In this document: positions 24,401 through 29,700 of the stretch, piece by piece
Layout: every line of letters starts with the position of its first letter
Position numbering within the stretch: the stretch's first letter is position 1
DNA from: an uncultured Acholeplasmatales bacterium
GTDB taxonomy: Bacteria > Bacillota_I > Bacilli_A > Acholeplasmatales > Anaeroplasmataceae
Direction of reading: 5' to 3'
Length of the DNA: 41,319 bases
NCBI GenBank assembly: GCA_944324725.1
Contig: CALUXJ010000004.1
Location: 1 to 41,319 of the forward strand
Position numbers and translations under genes: made by a program
The notes under the pieces: model-generated
What the model was told of the DNA's origin: nothing
Database searches by the model: none
Seen by the model: the letters and a program-made list of their open reading frames with translations, nothing else

Positions 24401-26199
24401 CCACTATACATATTTAACTTTGACTGCATTACTAAAGAAATACCAGCGCCATCAGCAGATTTATTTGTAGAATTAAAATTACCTGTTTCATACACAGAAT
24501 TATGTATTATATTGCCATCATACATATTAATTGTAGCATAACTAGCTCTTATACCAGCACCACCAGTACTATTATTTATATTTGTTAAAGCATTATATTG
24601 AATTGTAGCGCCAAAAATATTTAATATTACGTTATCATTGCTAAATACATTAGCGTTTTGACTATCATCCTTTTTATCGCCGTATAGTCCAATTGCACCA
24701 CCAACATTATTTAAATTCTGATCATCACTAAATGATGATGCCTCATTTAATCTATTTTGAAGAGTGGCACCCTTGAACAAGTTAATATTTGATGCATAGT
24801 AACCATAAACAATTGGTTGACTACCAGCACTACCATTTTCAACACTATACATTTTTCTGCCATAATCTTCCACATTTTCATTTAGTTCTGGTTCATAAGG
24901 CTCAGTTATAAAGTAATAACTGCCATTAACATCTTCTTCCCAAACGGAACCACCATCAAGGACTATTTCATTAGTTCCATTAGTATAAATTGTACTTTGT
25001 TTTGAATTGGTAGAATTATAAACCTCTAAACCTCCAATAGATAATGAACCATTAACTCTTATACTAGCAGAAGTGGCAAGTTTTACTTTTACATCACCAA
25101 AACTAAAGAGATTTAAGGCATTTGAAGCACTTATGTTTATATTAGATGCTATTTCGTAGGAAGAGTTTGAATATGATGATGTCTTTAAAATGTAATTACC
25201 CTCACTTGGAAAACTTTGAGTGGTAGATAATAAACTAAAATTGTATTTCTTTTCAACATTACTATCAAAATAATTGTCATATCCAGAAGATGCATTAGTA
25301 ACAAAAATACTCTTTTTAGTTTTTTCCATATTATCATTTTCATCGTTAGGCGTATCATCAGGATAATTAATGGTTGAGAAACTACCTTCAATTACACCAT
25401 TAATTATTGTATTAGTAGAATTACCTACTAATAAAATAACGGCTGCTTCAGATCCTAACTTAATAGGTGAGTAAGGAGTTATAGGCGCAAAAGTATTATC
25501 TGAGCTAGAAGTATAAGTTCCATAATTAGATGTTATAACATTGTTATTTTCACTTGATACATTTAAAGCCCCATTAATTTCAAATGTATTAAAATAAGTT
25601 GAATTTAGAGTCCCACCATCTAGTGTCAAACTGTCATTAACATAAAGTTGAGCATAGAAATCATTTGAATCAGAATTATATTCATTAGCTTTAATACTAG
25701 AATTATTTGTTAAAACAAAATTAGTTTCTAGTGTTAAAGTTGATTGTCTATCCAAAATAATATTCAATCCAGATAATGTAACAGTATAACCAAGAAATTC
25801 TTGACCGATTGTTACACTAGCAGGTTCTTGTGATTTAATTATGATATTTTGACCAGACTGGATTTGAATATCCGTTGCTGATGTCTGATTTCCTGAAAAT
25901 GATTCATTACCTTGAGATTCTTCAGTTGAAGCCTGACCTTTAGATAAAGATATATCAGACTTTAACTCAATTGTTGTAACTGTCTCATTATCAGCACTAG
26001 CATTAGTAATAGCATCAACAAGTTTAGAATAATAAACTGTATTTTCATCTGATGTTGTACCGCTAGGACCAACCACAAATGTCATTTCCTTACTTGGTTC
26101 ATTATCAGCACTAACCTTATATCTCGTGCTTGTTAAGCCAAATACAAATAATACTAAAAGTATTAACATACCTGAAAAATAACAAATTTTCTTTCTCAT
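6487..26199 (-). CDS. Giant secreted, membrane-anchored InlB B-repeat protein (6570 residues)
   Basis: One uninterrupted frame starts at ATG 26199, seven bases after GAGGAGG. Residues 1-31 are a signal peptide (MRKK, hydrophobic core, VSA|DN). About 50-790 look like a right-handed beta-helix, with recurring GGAGI, GGGI and IxGGxIxxN turns; a second short beta-helix-like stretch covers about 1180-1290. One InlB-type module lies near 1550-1620. About 1790-2190 are GLUG-type repeats (VGGLVG, AGGIFG, VGGIVG). About 2310-6330 are roughly fifty InlB B-repeat / Listeria-Bacteroides repeat modules (Flg_new, PF09479) anchored by G-Y-x-F-x-G-W-Y and ending L-x-A-K-W. About 6330-6460 form a separate beta-rich domain. 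Residues 6463-6486 are a membrane helix followed by KTRR. The last 84 residues contain one more InlB-type module. No LPXTG motif and no catalytic motif were seen. Adhesion or surface-coat function is inferred from the families. Confidence 0.93.
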   Translation of the reverse strand: MRKKICYFSGMLILLVLFVFGLTSTRYKVSADNEPSKEMTFVVGPSGTTSDENTVYYSKLVDAITNASADNETVTTIELKSDISLSKGQASTEESQGNESFSGNQTSATDIQIQSGQNIIIKSQEPASVTIGQEFLGYTVTLSGLNIILDRQSTLTLETNFVLTNNSSIKANEYNSDSNDFYAQLYVNDSLTLDGGTLNSTYFNTFEINGALNVSSENNNVITSNYGTYTSSSDNTFAPITPYSPIKLGSEAAVILLVGNSTNTIINGVIEGSFSTINYPDDTPNDENDNMEKTKKSIFVTNASSGYDNYFDSNVEKKYNFSLLSTTQSFPSEGNYILKTSSYSNSSYEIASNINISASNALNLFSFGDVKVKLATSASIRVNGSLSIGGLEVYNSTNSKQSTIYTNGTNEIVLDGGSVWEEDVNGSYYFITEPYEPELNENVEDYGRKMYSVENGSAGSQPIVYGYYASNINLFKGATLQNRLNEASSFSDDQNLNNVGGAIGLYGDKKDDSQNANVFSNDNVILNIFGATIQYNALTNINNSTGGAGIRASYATINMYDGNIIHNSVYETGNFNSTNKSADGAGISLVMQSKLNMYSGLIGYNHGSSAYDSDGAGVMVRSNSTLNIHGGDIAYNFTYGFGGGICVWNSHVTISGGNVYGNRATYGGGIATSANTEASITLNESTLGNTKIYNNTAYTPQTTDGRVTGYGGGLALGNSQFITNQTLTLNDADITNNTAEFGGGISVYSTGAIGNNKLVLNGGYIAENRARNNNQGNGIYCISDEVVYGEGVSYNGTNYMVELSGNIQIDTSNNIVFSGLVADDTAYSQIPLSNVEESNRNGWNFWENTNDNGITHNIGSLFYKVKNLNIEDNYLELTNNNSSYFVLMPKQDCSIKLTFYEERQWYWQTIKYNEMAIYQSDDKEYSVNYGESTNVTIVDASSDGIYKLKAGKIYSLVNTNDNRSARITKIEVDAPFTEKQIPIVVTNNLTATGIVGLISYAANDLYANNNILVGYFGDIEPQPNKFLLDTADYEVKYDESIYEKYLFIDSVAKNTEQDRDNDKFISLSYYEGGSIKKEEDNTYYSSLSEAIKSDEFILLQQEGKEIAVIIHKNRSLSIEDSNDTTEDATDVMEDTIVINDSVTIPSNSNVTIVSSDPSNICTLSLGENFAFGETLFTVEKDAELTLNNIIIDGNKERVVSGAKDGGNLIVENNGTFTLGENATIQNNRGTSDYASVIEIGRGNTVTNINGNIVSNEGYYGAIYSVYSTSIINIGSNAIITGTKYLGSDYDLDNYDLDVLLEGGTFNLQSFSGEIGVIGKIGSCKINATGTFSNSTPINVFVGDQQYYRNNTIVYSMKTSDTDQTLVAGEIDYTSHFTLILAHVPNYDMLKKSNTNYDTVLSMVLAIEISIQDIWENVTPSGSTTTIYEKTDNTQKIQVSDENFNSNLELEEYAIDLGLISDINNYMPAYHSATKTIIFYIDSITPLNLEKLKDLSVSNGFSIAGFILHASDAEKNDTADATKYYGLTSTISTKDYSDNESHIYLGVLYQANTYTITFDNGGLETVKGTMEMQEMSYEAFISTPADESETTNSPILSSTLNPLGYYATGFVFLGWKVKISTGYVQVNGEDLVLEDEADLASNSYIDTIKNSTESTSFTFEAQWASIFTGEEYSANYNSGLGTSSDPFIINDTNGLNMLARTINSSNSSIATENFEVEIEGKSYKYFNCLLVSGDLGFEYIDYSNYYFKLSDDFNNSSNPMSQVIASVPKITQDVFGNDNLPIQSQTILSGAMPFSGNFDGNNKTITVDISGDDFIGLFGYTKDASIENVVIAGDVSGRISVGGLVGLSYGGTYYNIRNTADISFYGVNAGGIFGTYYRHYDTNTNTYQNGQITRVINEGTITYNPNIVVASDDSENTIVIPAITDIEKDVSWSESSTMKSYYGSRAGGIMGQGYHIILEEAYNSGAIRARFGVGGLVGTMISENDTTKTDNTITTGFNIGTIIATSGLATTYNYGVGNNIITTIQINAYVGGIVGRINGASTLSNSMNVGNVSATWEGIYENSFSYNDMTNVVFTHKDQISEESDSSLTESHSIGARGAGGIVGQTSIERTDQGWKGGNKDLRNVINTGTIEAWSHVGGIAGIFAYSELSYAMNVGSVIANGELLFDGNEYAFAGALVGLGVAANLTSTSVFDGDIFYSGYTDSIIQAIGNANAVETLGYEANTNSSIKLSSSHLICQTNNQKPFGLNSTFFESGWSWNSYDEDAYYYYPQLQTFVNETLRLNGDEIRNLSKIAVQLSNIDNGPVTDTHSVRIELNLANGIISDVNSIEVNDNITFNFDNINNVWFANVNYVSSKDLALDLSNVVEHLSYPGYYFAGWYRDSAYNEEFDGYISSSDEVLYAKWEPIEYRITLTGLQQYANGNVELDSSDNVIIYTINDTTNGGKNIQLPTIKENNAYEFKYWITTISGEKYYMTSFRIIAQTGGSYLLSFYDIIKESQQQVPLSNLMNLEFTLLCDTKKFDITYDYIFKDSEGQVIQNSSNITNPNSEQVVYTINSTFGLVSPTCTGYTFQYWYVLIDNREFEFITISDLITELTIDGLKDITIYGYFEVDSYELLINLYGGTFNNVTNGRYTIGEYTFERNEAGLWVTEIEYGQPINFVNNITISDISTPAGREFISFSLHSVDNVEIEDMLMPAYDVTIYAYYGITTYDIIIQTEQGTLNSSYANSDYNLSFDIEKNQLILKATYGSELTEALEHVKTLLIHNNPSLFESIYNFAGYNAVYYVGDSIKTFNYINVRLDNNATNPTITLKWRESSYTISVFDSVGNFITQYFTNDINVDWYSDNRIVVNKLKSDLRTILTSSSYNRPKGYQDKYDSFKITVNNELQYDGSGTGDEKIIVTGYTIISITLQPEAYQISFDPGSGATLDGNAEGHKLYYNTPIDTSLWPTATKSGYDFVGWLIDGNIVVDGTIYLPDLTGEDDSGSKTVTLTASYREKTYLIEFDISFTGNELWGQKPEKTAITYTFNSESKSIDSEFFNFEGYEMKSPEITINNEYVLDNAVDNVVTISVEFAVIKFYIIFDATEDGSFTFDEDDAKDGFYLENLADLDDSNKHIKLEVDAKEKTLRYYVVHAMYYSTANNYLPARPTKDGYTYSNFQCETTNIYIQTPLTQNTTFTAIYQKDKYNVTLTGETIVPVEIEGFYNDIIDLTRYTPEERENYTFSGWRVVGITDEIYTSTYTITSNAMLEAIWTPNEYQLTINVNDVDDSYKNAIMKAINEALNSNENKYLKWPSDNIFYIPYKTDISSLNNIGKENSILIYTKNTEGKEEKVIFSTMPAANVSVNASIKTSGVIKIIANLIYNNNTIYTLVYLAESTEDGYYVITDYVKPTLEMYDFTGDWYFSNDLTPISNITEHKFTVATTIFGNLTLKEEFSQFTITYQTYNEGQIVSDTILNVQYGTTIEDALAEIVSSRPGYTFSNWEINGNDVTNMVVTYNITGVVAKWNPVEYEIRYVTNGSSIKSATYEYQAHITNQPTIENINSIDETNKPYYNLNYYLNGTTTSWTTIFGDNLLMPNLGSLINDYGYCISQDGSKYIITIELVATPKEYTLHFVNSNVQTEIIADVTFGINSGNSIKIDVKEVSHYNFIGFGIGNDIIVNAQESYDFKTLIELFSSPNQTIQEVTLIYEPIKYTITFKFDEVYTEVYYFTINDQAIAAPNLKPDELEGFTFNGWLIPENSKAYVDYLPVSELLNNVDDNNSITVTPKYEPKKYDVLFYNDGDVYFSVTVNYNTTFGDLYDMVSHSMSKQGYSFDGWYSIPNNIELLANDSSNVITSTTIFVSKYEIDTYTIKFYDANNHLENLDLALTINDFSNGNINLLNIYFHPGYYKKGWFIDGDSQDIITGIDFATLEELSNDKILELYVSEDLIKYDITLNFNGGTYNNDSNPLLLNDKTVDDVINFKNDYESIKAGYIIDHYEDASGNVISNMEDVAQYANLSGSNQEGEISLYAVYNPTKYTIIYSENGTTTETSEYDYDEFIVLKDSTLTGYEFVYWQDANGNKYQAGQRVISLTIEEKIQLTAYYRYDITFDGNGGNGEVSPISGLLTNTNSTDFNIVLPSNGFSKEHYIFLGWSTDRNADPNGGNYFLPGTIYSSLDKPLYAIWKPESYSVSYFDGDKLIDVDKYTYSQGLNLLADVTKTGYAFAGWYDNPTFEGDAINSISSGEFGNKQYYARFTKKQFATIIEINNVPSGYDFKSELLKRFAKELEISLEDIDDTSSISTTRNGENITVNITLVGSKLTIEVLTEYEGSREFINEVLSQDYSYSQGNEKYSFKNIELQNADTTFVINEPLYSTFMKDILVTLQKQFGNNTPTEFAYIALSSGDILTLDMLEHYEQTIIGYSTPVWKYEENNYSDMVVSTPITLVLNYEPISFTIVYNDGTPSQSVTYGNSSTISSSSNNALGSQFIGWSLESDSKVINFMASDAVDLLVQYVNEQNIVNLYAVRRDYILTIIFDKNNNDATGTMNSISYSYSDLKSTAQINFALGYSLFGNEFTGWSCDELATIDKNSLLGLIGKENRNITLKANWSPVEYNIKYVTNGGTYSDRTSYTINTNVTFIYDETSAIKPQREGYEFDGWYLNEEFTGEKIVSTAGLAKDLVLYAKWIEKTYTISFVADDEGLYDNDLPESINITYGAIIPKLTTLDLPGYTFVGWFDESGKQVVFGSIYNYAFDLELKARFSPLSSEGYEVNFDMNGGDSISPLYNLSYGSEIILSSMPSRFGYNFSHFTINGSGVYVIKDNTIYISNTDETYKVTTNIVLKAEWTPISDVFKIKYHYDSEVILQTVTYGELVTLLSFEPIQGKLFKGWSNIEGGQVIYSNLDKVLINMESVSDPNDNVILELYSVFSEKTYTILFSLSGGISDDIDSITFTISQLPELPSKDSIYKIGYSFIGWFDKDDKEVSMVDVNIIKLANEQNIITLTAKWIEKTYTISFVADDEGLYDNDLPESINITYGANIPNLTTLDLPGYTFVGWFDESGKQVVSGDIYTYTSGITIKPKFTKNIYNVELTINNIPMGLSNTIIGEISTNLKGYRYSVEYLENTNSIIVIIDVPYEADIRSLDKLISSKEYTVGDFDYRFAGFDYSFTDTADMPSTDISATGEFITSKIRVFLYVEGESVMTITPTLENATYTLNEVELDTLFSKEGYVLGDWYIDSNYNTEYNFGDTENTSKSLYAKWLPINYYVKFNANGGSGSMSNQTLTYDESNELTPNGFEYTGHTFIGWATTSNGDVVYTDQHMVINLSTKQDDVVNLYAIWSPNTYQIVFNGNGGTGNMPNQDIKYNETLELNAQQFSKIGYSFIGWAKTPNGPKDYDDCDEFTQNITNSVTLYALWEENDYTISFAVNNDEYEQTVSSIQIEYDKYISDIPTLTLAGYRFIGWYDADGRQVINGMIYDYTSNITLTARWDKDTYNVTFDMAGGNQIPSQNVSYGGHIDISSINPERLGYTFSHFTANGIEYYLSGEGKLLLADYEMTSSNITFTAVWNANTYNISYELDGGSITLGTNPTTFEYGKISLTALLSGLKKPEKEGYTFTNWSVDVTSLPASDLIITAEYSINRYLVEFDTAGGNYINPIYVEYKGLIPTQIVSKTGYDFSHFTYEGKKVDLSTFLMPANNIILVAAYDRLEYQVTYNYMYNNLTGTLSYNVEENKVLETPSRNGYSFGGWYLNEEYTGEAIISTAGYAENLELYAKWNKNTYQITYVLNDDIENNNPNSYDVENIVEFANPMRAGYVFDGWYLDADYKNQITDTTGRIGNLVLHAKWVLEDEYTITYANVDNYDGITSYTVESNVVFKTPTKTGYKFVGWDYEGTYITSTNGLVGDITVTAVWKIITYNINYDLDEGTLASANPSTYNVETATITLNEPEKLGYKFLGWYNGQSRVETIEKGSTGDISLVAKWEVITYTITYDLNDGTNNRANKDSYSVLANITFASPTREGYTFVNWTYNGQEITSTDGRFENLVLVANWEVTNYSIVYNLDGGTNSKENPTSYTVEKVVEFKNPTKTGYTFVAWYLDSDYTTKISDTTGYAKDLVLYAKWEINSYKVSFLTGELGINVPEITMNYYETYGSKLPVLEMPYGISFVTWYYETTDGEVVNITKDSIFNLTTDITLKAQYTTTAFNIVYETNGGINHSSNVTTVTALAMAEKPLVLLAPSKTGYSFVGWYLDSSFGGEAVVEISPAILANSTNGILTLYAKYEVSRYTITYQDIDGTVIKTVNNVAYDSLAELFTPTKDGYIFDAWYLNGAKYDFNTPVTGNLTLVAMYRIMEVSTETVMNNETVKVVVTSVDGKGLPADAHIVIELVVEEESNNQVADLLQEYGQVSRFYDIKLVDAKGNEIAPSSEVRVTLSLPNEEITVDKTYSIVNIKDDLSDWQEIESYLKDGNLEFFTTHFSYYAIVVTDKAIDFTWLWIVLGVAGFLLVQVIIIVIIKTRRFKIRFISKGNVKVKEIKYRKNMSVTLPTPSRIGYKFVGWYLDQEFKYPANIKTMPNENLILYARWIEDPLTIGLKVKKAK
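11081..11260 (-). repeat. 180-bp near-identical direct repeat, copy 1
   Basis: This segment matches 12041-12220 with four mismatches in 180 bases by direct reading. It encodes the module containing SINITYGANIPNLTTLDLPG and FVGWFDESGKQVV. Confidence 0.95.
12041..12220 (-). repeat. 180-bp near-identical direct repeat, copy 2
   Basis: Second copy of the repeat at 11081-11260, exactly 960 bases (320 codons) away and in the same frame. The 60 bases at 12121-12180 are identical to 11161-11220. The sequence diverges sharply on both sides. Confidence 0.95.
19640..20830 (-). repeat. Coding region of GLUG-type repeats
   Basis: The protein segment repeats a Gly-rich strand such as VGGLVGLSYGG, AGGIFGTYY, AGGIMGQGY, VGGLVGTMI, VGGIVGRING and VGGIAGIFAYS. 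These alternate with strands such as NTGTIEA or NVGNVSA. This is the pattern of the GLUG motif (PF07581), also found beside peptidase M26 domains. No HExxH protease motif was seen here. Confidence 0.75.
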
Positions 26200-26297
26200 A
26201 ATAGCTCCTCCTCTATTTTTTAAAAAACGTTTATAATTTAACAAAATACTTGTACTTTTATTTTAAAAATTGCAATTAAATAATTATATTATTTACC

Positions 26298-26314
26298 TGT
26301 ATAAAAATTATACA
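26298..26314. promoter_or_regulatory. Perfect palindrome overlapping the giant-gene -10 box
   Basis: TGTATAAAAATTATACA is a 7-bp inverted repeat with a 3-base centre, placed over the -10 hexamer. It could be a repressor operator, but the extreme AT content means chance is possible. Confidence 0.4.
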
Positions 26315-26336
26315 ATGAAAAGGCTTTTACAGGCAA
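26307..26336 (-). promoter_or_regulatory. Proximal promoter candidate of the giant gene
   Basis: Minus-strand TTGCCT (26336-26331), an 18-base spacer, then TATAAT (26312-26307). The start codon is about 100 bases downstream. Confidence 0.6.
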
Positions 26337-26394
26337 TAAAATTGTAACCTAAAAAAGCGGCTTTTATTAAAAAACTTACACTTTTTCATTATTT

Positions 26395-26423
26395 ATTTTA
26401 CGTTTTTAGTAGTATAAAGTCAA
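26395..26423 (-). promoter_or_regulatory. Distal promoter candidate of the giant gene
   Basis: Minus-strand TTGACT (26423-26418), a 17-base spacer, then TAAAAT (26400-26395). A transcript from here would pass through the proximal promoter and the palindrome. Confidence 0.5.
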
Positions 26424-26580
26424 TTGGTTTACATATGGTTAAAAAGTTAAATTATGCCTAAACAACAATGTTTTTTACATGAATATGTCATTATTTACAC
26501 GTATGCTTATGTAATGTTTTTTGCATTAAAATTTATGTTTATATCGACATATTTAAATAATTAAGGAAAATGTCTCAATT

Positions 26581-26604
26581 AAAAAAATCGCTTATTAAAG
26601 CGAT
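26581..26604 (-). terminator. Second intrinsic terminator downstream of rpoC
   Basis: ATCGCTT / AAGCGAT stem with a 4-base loop, followed on the minus strand by seven T. It lies about 125 bases beyond the rpoC terminator. It may be a back-up terminator or the end of a short untranslated RNA. Confidence 0.75.
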
Positions 26605-26727
26605 AAATTATTTCTTTATTTAAATTTACCTTGACTAATTTTATCTGTAAAATGAATATAATATAAATCATTTTGTTAGCCTATGTTTTTTTTAGAAAAG
26701 TTCACTTTTTATAGTGAAAAAATGGTT

Positions 26728-26755
26728 AAAAAAAGAAGTTGCTTAGCAACTTCTT
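26728..26755 (-). terminator. Intrinsic terminator of rpoB-rpoC
   Basis: AAGAAGTTGC / GCAACTTCTT stem with a tiny loop, followed on the minus strand by a run of seven T. It starts about 8 bases after the rpoC stop. Confidence 0.92.
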
Positions 26756-26763
26756 AATTTTTA

Positions 26764-29700
26764 TTATTCTTCAGAATCCTCATCATCAAAGTCTAGGTCA
26801 TCTTCAATAGCTTCTTCTTCAGGGATAACATCATTATCTTCCGCAGCTATATCATCAGAATCATTTTCGTCTTCTTCGTCTTCTGGATTATTATAATCTA
26901 AATTTTCTTCATCCTCTTCTTCATCTTCAAGTTCTTCAACTGGAGCATGATGACAGCTAAATGAAGTATCATGTAATAGACCTGTACCAGCAGGGATTAG
27001 ACCACCTATGATAACATTTTCCTTTAAGCCTTTTAATTCATCTTTCTTACTTGCTATAGCTGCAGCAGTTAAGATACGTGTTGTTTCTTGGAAGGAACAT
27101 GCAGATAAGAAGGAATTAGATGCTAAAGCGGCTTTAGTAATACCAAGTAAAGTTTGTTTTGCTTTTGGTAATTCGCCACCAATAGCTAAAGCACCCTTAA
27201 CGGCTGTCTTGAATTCTTCAATAGAAACATCACGACCTGGTAATAAGTCAGATGAACCCTCATGATTAACATGAAGCTTACGAAGCATTTGTCTAACAAT
27301 TAACTCAATATGTTTATCAGAAATTTCAACACCTTGAGAACGATAAACCTTTTGTACTTCTTCAACTAGGTATTTTTGAACAGCTTCTGTTCCTTTAATA
27401 CGTAGTAATTCTTTTGGATGAATAGGACCTTTGATTAAACGATCACCACGGTTAACGTGATCACCAATATTAACACAAAGTTCAGATGTAACTTCTACTA
27501 TTTCTTTTTCTTCATCGAAATCAGCATTATCTGGTTTAACAGTAATTTCTAGACCAGATTTAGTTCTTTCAACATTAGTAATTGTACCATCATTTTCAGC
27601 TAAGGTAGCCTTACCTTTAGGTTTACGCGCTTCAAATAGCTCTTGAACTCTTGGAAGACCTTGAGTGATATCAGCCGTTGAAGCAACACCACCAGTATGG
27701 AAAGTACGCATTGTTAATTGGGTACCGGGTTCACCGATTGATTGAGCGGCAACGATACCAACTGCTTCACCAACTTCTACTAATTTATTAGTAGCTAAGT
27801 TACGACCATAACACTTCATACAAACGCCGTTTGTACAATTACATGTTAAGTTGGTACGCATGTAAACTTTCTTAATGCCACAAGCTTTAATCTTAAGTGA
27901 CATTTCTTCATCAACCATTTCGTTACGTGGACAAATTACTTCGCCAGTTTCTGGGTTAACAATATCACGTGCTGCGAAACGACCAATTGCTCTTTCATAG
28001 GCTGGGTAAATAACCTTACCATCATCACCTAAAACATCAGTTAACCAGAAACCTTTTTCAGTACCACAATCTTCAGTTGAAATAATAACATCTTGTGATA
28101 CATCGACCAGTCTTCTTGTCAAATAACCTGATTCAGCTGTCTTTAAGGCTGTATCAGTAGAACCTTTACGAGAACCATGGGTAGAAATGAAGAACTCAGA
28201 CACAGACAAACCTTCACGGAAGTTAGCCTTAACTGGCACTTCAATTGATTCACCGGCAGTATTAGCCATCAAACCACGCATACCGGCTAATTGGGCAAAG
28301 TTAGATGATGAACCACGGGAACCAGAATCAGCCATCATGAAAATAGCGTTATCTTCATGTTTTTGTAATTCAGCCCAAACACCATTTTCAATATCAGAAC
28401 GTGCCTTAGTCCATTCAGCCTTAACTTGAATCTTTCTTTCTTGTTCAGTTAATAAACCAAGTTCGTAAGCTTCTTGAATTTGGTCAACCTTCTTATCAGC
28501 TTCTGCAATTCTTTCATCCTTACCTTTATATAAAAGGACATCAGACATAGAGATTGTAATACCTGATTTAGTTGAATAATGGAAACCTAAATCCTTTAAT
28601 CTATCAACCATGGCTGAGGTTTCTGTTGTTTGATGACGCTTGAATACTTCAGCAATGATATTAGCTAAGAATTTTTTCTTAAATGGTTTTACCTCATCAA
28701 AGGCTAAGAAATCTTTAATCTTATCTGTCTTTGGTGAGAATAAATATTTAGCTGGAATTTGATGAGTTAAATTTTCATCAGTAGCTTCATTTAAGTATGG
28801 GAAATCATCTGGGATGATAGTGTTAAAAATCATTTTACCAACTGTTGTGAAAAGGTATTTACCTTTAATGTCAACACCTGTGAAACGTGTAGCTGGTAAG
28901 TAAGCTGGGTCAACGAAAATTCTTGTATGAAGAGTAATATCACCATTCTTATAAGCTAAATAAGCTTCATTATAATCACGGTAGAAATGACCTTCATTCT
29001 TTTCGTCAACTCTTTCAATAGTTAAATAATAGTTACCTAAAACCATATCTTGTGATGGTGTAACAACTGGTTTACCATCCTTAGGGTTTAAGATATTATT
29101 AGAAGCTAACATCAATAAACGTGCTTCAGCTTGAGCCTCTAAAGATAGAGGTACGTGAACTGCCATTTGGTCACCATCGAAGTCGGCATTGAACGCTGTA
29201 CAAACTAGTGGGTGAAGTCTAATAGCCTTACCTTCAATTAGAACTGGTTCGAATGCTTGAATACCTAAACGGTGTAAAGTAGGGGCACGGTTAAGTAATA
29301 CTGGATGCTCAACAACTACCTTCTCTAGTAATGGCCATACACATTCTTCTTGTCTTTCACATTTTTTCTTAGCTGATGGAATTGATAATGATTTATCATT
29401 AGCGATTAATTCTCTAATAACATATGGTTTAAATAAAGTTAAAGCCATTTCTCTTGGAATACCGCATTGATACATCTTTAAGCTTGGACCAACGACAATA
29501 ACAGAACGACCAGAATAGTCAACCCGTTTACCTAGTAGGTTTTGTCTGAAACGACCTTGCTTACCCCTTAACATATCAGATAAGCTCTTTAAATGATGAG
29601 CCTTATCATTTGTGTTTTTACGTTTAGAGTTATCAATTAAAGCATCAACTGCTTCTTGAAGCATACGCTTTTCATTTTTAGTAATTAAGTGTGGTGCACC

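Larger units (their letters stand above)
26200..26763. other. Long AT-rich intergenic region between rpoC and the giant gene
   Basis: No gene of convincing length is present. It contains the rpoC terminator, a second intrinsic terminator, two candidate promoters for the giant gene, a palindrome and short repeated motifs, listed separately. The giant gene's 5' leader would be about 100 bases from the proximal promoter and about 190 from the distal one. Confidence 0.7.

Noticed and set aside
26348-26388. Tiny frame on the minus strand starting MKKCKFFNK just after the distal promoter
   Set aside because: It has only about 20 codons, no ribosome binding site and low-complexity AT-rich composition. 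It is more likely untranslated leader.
26631-26665. Plus-strand promoter TTGACT ... TATAAT in the rpoC downstream region
   Set aside because: The spacing to the TATAAT is 20 bases, no gene follows on the plus strand, and the region is extremely AT-rich. It is mentioned only as a possibility.
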